A stretch of DNA of 64,000 nt from NCBI GenBank assembly GCA_963742715.1, contig CAVUMR010000003.1, positions 62,001 to 126,000 on the forward strand, in the 5' to 3' direction. The DNA comes from CAVUMR01 sp963742715. GTDB lineage: Bacteria > Actinomycetota > Actinomycetes > Mycobacteriales > Micromonosporaceae. Below, piece by piece: positions 59,692 through 64,000 of the stretch; the first letter of the stretch is position 1, and each line of letters begins with the position of its first letter. A model generated the notes under the pieces. The model was not told where the DNA came from and searched no databases. It saw only the letters and a program-made list of their open reading frames with translations. The position numbers and the translations under genes were made by a program.

Positions 59692-60534
59692 ATGCGCACA
59701 GTTTCTGTCATCACCGGCGGCGCGGGCGGCATGGGGCTTGCCGCAGCGAAGATCGTGGGACGGGATCACTTCGTCGTAATTTGCGATGTCAGTCAGGATC
59801 GACTCGACGCTGCCGCTACGGAGCTAGAGAGCCTCGACATCGAGTGCAAGGCGGTCACGTGTGACATCACCGATCGGACGTCCGTTGCCGAGTTGGTCGA
59901 CACGTCTGCGGCCCTCGGTACGGTCGCTTCGGTCATTCACAGCGCAGGGGTAAGCCCGAGCATGGGTGCCGCCGAACGCATCATGCGGATCAATGCGCTC
60001 GGCACGGTTTACATCAACGAATCCTTCTACCCGCTTTTGGGAGAGGGGTCCGCGATTGTCAACGTCGCATCCATGGCGGCGTACATGTTTCCCGAGGTTC
60101 TCATCCCCAAGAGGCGCTTCAAGGATGCGTTGCGGGACGAGGACGTCTTCATGTCGAAGATGTTGTCCGCGTGCAGCGTCGCACCGAAACGACTCCGCCC
60201 AGGCCTAGCGTATTCCCTTAGCAAGTGTTTCGTGTTGTGGTACAGCAGGTCCCAGGCAGCCAGGTTCGGAAGTCGGGGTGCACGCATCGTCTCAGTCTCT
60301 CCGGGTTCGATCGATACCGAGATGGGCAGGCTGGAGGAGCAGGCCGGCTCTGGAGCAATGCTGGAATACGCCGCACTCAAACGGTTCGGCAGGCCAGACG
60401 AAGTCGCGGAACTACTGGCATTCTGTGCCAGCGACAAGGCCGGCTACCTCACCGGCATCGACATCGCCTGCGACGGTGGGGTCTTGGCGTCCATCACGTT
60501 GCGGGACAAGCTGGCCGTAGCTCGCCACGCCTAG
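59692..60534 (+). CDS. Short-chain dehydrogenase/reductase (hydroxysteroid-dehydrogenase-like)
   Basis: 280 residues. Cofactor motif TGGAGGMGLAAAKIV, acidic Asp after strand 2 (VICDVSQDRL, favouring NAD), active-site NVASMAAYM and YSLSKCFVLWY, and the C-terminal GYLTGIDIACDGGV of classical SDRs. An insert of about 30 residues (PKRRFKDALRDEDVFMSKML) before the catalytic Tyr is typical of 3-alpha-hydroxysteroid-type SDRs. ATG 59692 with GAGGAGGG. Likely co-transcribed with the phosphotransferase. Confidence 0.88.
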   Translation: MRTVSVITGGAGGMGLAAAKIVGRDHFVVICDVSQDRLDAAATELESLDIECKAVTCDITDRTSVAELVDTSAALGTVASVIHSAGVSPSMGAAERIMRINALGTVYINESFYPLLGEGSAIVNVASMAAYMFPEVLIPKRRFKDALRDEDVFMSKMLSACSVAPKRLRPGLAYSLSKCFVLWYSRSQAARFGSRGARIVSVSPGSIDTEMGRLEEQAGSGAMLEYAALKRFGRPDEVAELLAFCASDKAGYLTGIDIACDGGVLASITLRDKLAVARHA

Positions 60535-60668
60535 CTCAATACGAAGCGGCCGGCCGAGATATCACGGGCGTCGGCGACGGCGCGGCGAACCCGTCACCGC
60601 CGGCCCAGCCACCGATGACCGACGCCGTCATCCTGCTGCCTGCATGGCAATTCGACGCGGCGATGCGG

Positions 60669-61977
60669 TCACGCATTCATGATGTCATCCACATTGGGCG
60701 TCGAATCCTGACCGTGAATCGCGGACCAACGCCAACGCCAGCCTCGTTTCATCCGCTGCCCCGCGCCGTCTGTGATCGCGGTACCCAACCCGCGTTTCCG
60801 TGCTCCGACGTCGTGTATGCCGAACACCCGGGGATACATAGGCGCGGCCCTGAACTTTTCTTCCGAGGCCGTCTCCAGCGCGTCATGAGAGGTCGCCGTC
60901 AGGAATCGATCCGGCAGCGAGAGCTTGCAGATCGTGCGCACGGTGTACCAATACTGCCGAATCAATGGCCCCGTCGTATACGGCAGGTCGTACTCGGCGA
61001 GTATCGCACGCACTCGCACCGAAATCTCGGGATACCTGTTGCTCGGCAGATCGGGGAACAGGTGGTGCTCGATTTGGTAGCAGAGGTTTCCACTCATGAA
61101 CCTCAGGACGGGGCCGGCGTCGAAATTCGCGGTTCCCAGCAGCTGCCGCAGGTACCACTCCGGCTTCGTTTCATGCTCCACGACAACTGGATTGAACTTC
61201 TCCGCGCCGTCGGCGAAGTGCCCACACACGATCACGATGTAGGCCCACACGTTGCGGAAGCCGGCGGCGATGAGATTCGCGCAGAACGTCCGCAGAAAGC
61301 CACGTCCGCTGAGCGCGGGATAGAACAGATAATCCTTGGCGGCCTGACGACCCATCTTGCGGAACATAGCTCGTTTGAGAGCTGTCTTGGCCTCGTCGCT
61401 CGGTTGATCCCTTTGCTCCGCGGCGAGGTTGTGCAACGCCATCCCCCACTCGAAGCCGATGGACAGCCCGAGCGCCCGCAACGGCGCCCACAGATAGCCC
61501 GGCTTCCACTCCTGGTCGCGGCTCACGCGTATGACGCCAAAGCCGAGGTCGTCGTCCATCCCAATCACGTTGGTGAATACGTGGTGCCGGTAGTTGTGGG
61601 AGTAACGCCATTGCGACGACGGGCTCACCATGTCCCACTCCCAGGTGTTGGAGTGGATCTCCGGGTCGTTCATCCAATCCCACTGCCCGTGGCTGATGTT
61701 GTGGCCGAGCTCCATGTTCTCGATGCACTTCGACGCAAGCAATGCCAGAGTGCCGACCGTCCATCCCGGCTTGCCTCTGCAGGCAAAAATCGTCAACCGG
61801 GCTGCGATTTCGAGTGACCGCTGAAAATGTATGGCGCGCTTGATGTATGCGCGGTCCGCAGTACCGAGCGACGACTCAACGTCGCGGCGGATCCGGTCCA
61901 GCGACGATGCGATTGCTTCGACGTCAGCGTCATTCAGATGCGCGTATTCAGCTACTTCGCCGATGGCGATGCTGCAT
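60669..61977 (-). CDS. Membrane fatty-acyl desaturase (DesA3-like), frame break near the start
   Basis: About 435 residues. The three histidine boxes of membrane di-iron desaturases are clear: GHNISHGQWDW, HNYRHHVFTN and QIEHHLFPDLPSNR. M. tuberculosis DesA3 (Rv3229c) is similar throughout. The clean frame starts at TTG 61796, but family sequence (EVAEYAHLNDADVEAIASSL, then YIKRAIHFQRSLEIAARL) continues upstream in the same frame to about 61965. ATG 61977 plus a one-base change gives a normal start. It inserts a delta-9 double bond into acyl-CoA and needs an electron donor, not visible nearby. Confidence 0.85.
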
Positions 61978-62196
61978 CACATCCCAACGTGTGCGGTATG
62001 AACGACGTCACCCTCCGCCGGCAGAGCCGGCGACGATGGATGTGTCACTCTGCTGCCCATATGGCAGTCGTGTGACAGATTACGGCCGGGCAATTATGGT
62101 GTCAAACCATGCGCGGTGTCGAACCCCGAATGGCCCGGCCACGAGCTACGCTGTGCCGGACATTTCGATGGCAGTCCATGGCCAGGGAGAGAAGCG

Positions 62197-62808
62197 GTGC
62201 CTCCGACGAAGACGATCACCCGGGCACCGTCATTGCGTGACAAGCACAAGAACCAAACCGCGCGCGCGCTCAGCGACGCCGCACTCAAACTGTTCGCCAC
62301 GCAAGGTTACGACGCAACGACCACCGAGGAGATCGCAGACAAGGCCGGTGTCTCGGCACGCACGTTCTTTCGCTATTTCCCCACCAAGGAGTCGCTGCTG
62401 TTCTTCGGTGAGCACGACTGGGTTCAGTCGTATGCCGAGGAACTACCGCGTCAGCCAAAGTCATCCAGTGACCTCGACGCCCTCTGTGCCGCCATGAGCA
62501 GCCAAGCTCCTCGCCTTGAACGCCGACGCCAGTCGCTGCTGTTGTTCGTTCGGTCGCTGGCCTCTTCGCCGACGCTGCGCGGCCTCGAGCACGACCGTCA
62601 GCAGGAGAACATCCAAGCACTCGCGCAGGCGATTGCCACTCGCCGTGGCAAACGCGCCCCCGACGAAGCCTGCAATCTCTTGGCTGCCGTCGCCCGGCTG
62701 ACCTTCATGCGGGCACTCGAAATCTGGCTGACCGGACCGTCAAGCGGCGGTTTGGCCAAGGTGATCACAAAGGAGTTCAAGCTTCTCAGTCAGCAGTTGG
62801 CGGGCTGA
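62197..62808 (+). CDS. TetR-family transcriptional regulator
   Basis: 203 residues from GTG 62197, which follows AGGGAGAGAAGC; the frame is open back to 62116. Helix-turn-helix: TTEEIADKAGVSARTFFRYF (residues about 40-59). The C-terminal domain is of the TetR_C MftR-like/AcrR type (RQSLLLFVRSLASSPTLR). Divergent from the desaturase gene, about 220 bases apart, which it probably regulates. Confidence 0.87.
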   Translation: MPPTKTITRAPSLRDKHKNQTARALSDAALKLFATQGYDATTTEEIADKAGVSARTFFRYFPTKESLLFFGEHDWVQSYAEELPRQPKSSSDLDALCAAMSSQAPRLERRRQSLLLFVRSLASSPTLRGLEHDRQQENIQALAQAIATRRGKRAPDEACNLLAAVARLTFMRALEIWLTGPSSGGLAKVITKEFKLLSQQLAG

Positions 62809-63365
62809 ACCTGGTAATTGCGGACGACTGATCGGGATCAGCTGCAGGGCCAATTCGGGACAACTCTGCTCACCGATGCGCGCATCTGGCTCCAGTTCCT
62901 GGGACGACTCCCCGGTCACCGCCGATTCGACACCACGCCTTATCCGGCCCGAAGACATCGGGCCCAAGGTCGTAACAGCGACCGTGGCAGCCGTGGCTTA
63001 TGTGCCGAACGAACGTGTCAGCGATGTCGTCGGTCATCGATCTCCAGACTTCGGTTCTGTCCTGCACCACGCCGAGTCGGCGGCCGTACGCTTCGATCTC
63101 GACGCCCGCATTCTGCGCGAAGAGGCGGGTCGGCGCGGAATGGTCGGCGGCCAGGAAGACATGTTCTTCGACATCGCTCTTGACCTCAGCACTCGTGCGA
63201 AGTCGGTACAAGCCACATGCTCTTCAGTGCCATCCAACGGATGACTACTACGGTCGCAGCGTGCGGGCGTCCGTCACACCACTAGGGGACGGGATAGTCA
63301 GATCCGGCACGTCAGCTCGACCCTAGATCGCGTAGACAACCAGCAAGGCAGGGCCGACGCGGGGG
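62809..63365. other. About 560 bases with no recognised gene
   Basis: Two overlapping open frames exist on opposite strands: plus 62876-63244 (VTATVAAVAYVPNERVSDVV) and minus 63211-62870 (RLRTSAEVKSDVEEHVFLAA). Neither has a clear ribosome site or known motif. One may be a small real protein or a damaged gene; I cannot choose. No tRNA, insertion sequence or terminator is visible. Confidence 0.35.
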
Positions 63366-63956
63366 TTAGACCGGGTCGAACGCAGAGATCAGCCAGGCGC
63401 CGTTCACCTTGCTCAAACCCACCTTCACTGCGCTCGCGGTGTAGGAGCCGTCGACGTTGTCCTTGCTGGTGGTCGACTGATTGAGGAAGACCAGCACCAT
63501 CGCCGAGTCGGGCTTCAACTCGGAGACCGCCGCGCGGACGACGGCCGCCGACGTCTTGACCGACTTCTGTTTGGCCGCAGGGGTGACGACGTCCGTGGTG
63601 AACTTCGTGTAGTAGTCCAGGAAGTCGCCGGTGAGGTGGGTCTTCGCGGTGGCGAAGTCCTTGTCCAGCGTCTCCGGCGTGTACGACAACAGCGCCACGC
63701 TTCCGTCGGAGGCCGCCTTGATCGTTTCGGCGGCTACGGCGGCATCGGTCTGCTGATCGGGACGGAACTGGGTCAAGTACGCCCAGGAGCCCAACCCGGC
63801 CGAGGCGAGGAGCAGCACCGCGAGCACGAGCGGCACCAGCAGGCGCTTGAGTGCCGGGCGGCGTTGCAGCGCCTCGTCGGTGTCAGCGGCTTCCTCGTAT
63901 TGGATGTCATCGTCGATCGCCGAGTCGATCACGTCGTCCGTCACTTCATCGGTCAC
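63366..63956 (-). CDS. Mce-associated membrane protein
   Basis: 196 residues. Acidic cytoplasmic N-terminus (TDEVTDDVIDSAIDDDIQYE), one membrane helix near residues 38-62 (LLVPLVLAVLLLASAGLGSW), and an exported SnoaL/NTF2-like domain (LSYTPETLDKDFATAKTHLT through LISAFDPV), as in Mas proteins that accompany Mce lipid transporters. GTG at 63956 overlaps the stop of the preceding gene (GTGA), showing operon membership. Its C-terminal third is duplicated at 57285-57507. Confidence 0.88.
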   Translation of the reverse strand: MTDEVTDDVIDSAIDDDIQYEEAADTDEALQRRPALKRLLVPLVLAVLLLASAGLGSWAYLTQFRPDQQTDAAVAAETIKAASDGSVALLSYTPETLDKDFATAKTHLTGDFLDYYTKFTTDVVTPAAKQKSVKTSAAVVRAAVSELKPDSAMVLVFLNQSTTSKDNVDGSYTASAVKVGLSKVNGAWLISAFDPV

Positions 63957-64000
63957 GGCACGAACTCGACTTTCGCCAGTTTGATTTGGCCGCCGTCGCG
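63953..64000 (-). CDS. C-terminal end of an upstream gene (probable Mce-associated protein)
   Basis: The last 15 codons before TGA read RDGGQIKLAKVEFVP, a C-terminus typical of Mce-associated proteins. The TGA overlaps the GTG of the following gene. The rest lies beyond the window edge, so the family is inferred from this tail and the neighbour only. Confidence 0.6.
   Translation of the reverse strand, partial: RDGGQIKLAKVEFVP

Overview
The window looks like a chromosomal segment of a rapidly growing mycobacterium (Mycolicibacterium-like). It is GC-rich, and from about 14.5 to 47.5 kb its gene order follows, from memory, the M. tuberculosis Rv2495c-Rv2525c block: bkdC-bkdB-bkdA, citE, a MaoC protein, fadE19, accA1, accD1, bkaR, an Rv2507-type protein, a major facilitator superfamily (MFS) protein, the mycolate reductase cmrA, an HerA-like ATPase, orn, tRNA-His, the L,D-transpeptidase ldtB, tRNA-Lys, a DUF3618 protein, bcp, an M20 peptidase, acpS, type I fatty acid synthase fas and an Rv2525c-like Tat-exported protein. 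scoA, scoB and fadD35, which M. tuberculosis carries beside accD1, are absent: accD1 lies directly beside the divergent regulator bkaR.

Layout. 0-3 kb: an aquaporin, a glycosyltransferase-like half protein and a catalase. 3-10.6 kb: an IclR regulator divergent from a DapB-fold dehydrogenase and a cupin, a TetR regulator, a methyltransferase remnant, a VanY-type peptidase, two SDR enzymes, an ECF sigma factor with a SnoaL-like tail and a methyltransferase. 10.6-14.5 kb: a three-gene cassette around a DyP peroxidase with two unrecognised partners, then two small secreted proteins, one a haem-binding candidate. 14.5-25.6 kb: a crotonase homologue and the branched-chain amino acid catabolic operon with its repressor and operator. 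25.6-37 kb: envelope, RNA and housekeeping genes with two tRNAs. 37-46.2 kb: fas, with acpS (which activates its carrier domain) 30 bases downstream. 46.8-53.4 kb: an Rv2525c-like protein, a polyamine-type ABC transporter, a MerR regulator and an MFS permease. 53.4-57.3 kb: an LtrA-like membrane protein, two tail-to-tail IspD-family genes and a patatin. 57.3-64 kb: a cassette (TetR, APH-like phosphotransferase, SDR, DesA3-like desaturase, TetR) lying between a truncated and a full-length copy of an Mce-associated protein gene, ending in what is probably the tail of an mce locus.

How the genes work together. The minus-strand operon accD1 to bkdC covers early leucine/valine/isoleucine breakdown: the keto-acid dehydrogenase BkdABC, an acyl-CoA dehydrogenase, a biotin-dependent acyl-CoA carboxylase, a hydratase-like protein and a CitE lyase. 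Its promoter region is shared with bkaR and holds a 41-bp inverted repeat. fas, acpS, cmrA and ldtB serve the cell envelope. Redox and peroxide functions (catalase, DyP, Bcp, cupin, SDRs) cluster in the first 14 kb and near bcp.

Quality warning. At least 50 single-base frame changes are visible, including in genes that should be essential or strongly conserved (fas, orn, accA1, accD1, fadE19). In most cases adding or removing one base restores the family sequence, so I treat them as residual indel errors of the assembly, not as pseudogenes. Frame-disrupted genes are given as one feature spanning the restored gene. Comparisons with named M. tuberculosis genes are from memory; no search was run.
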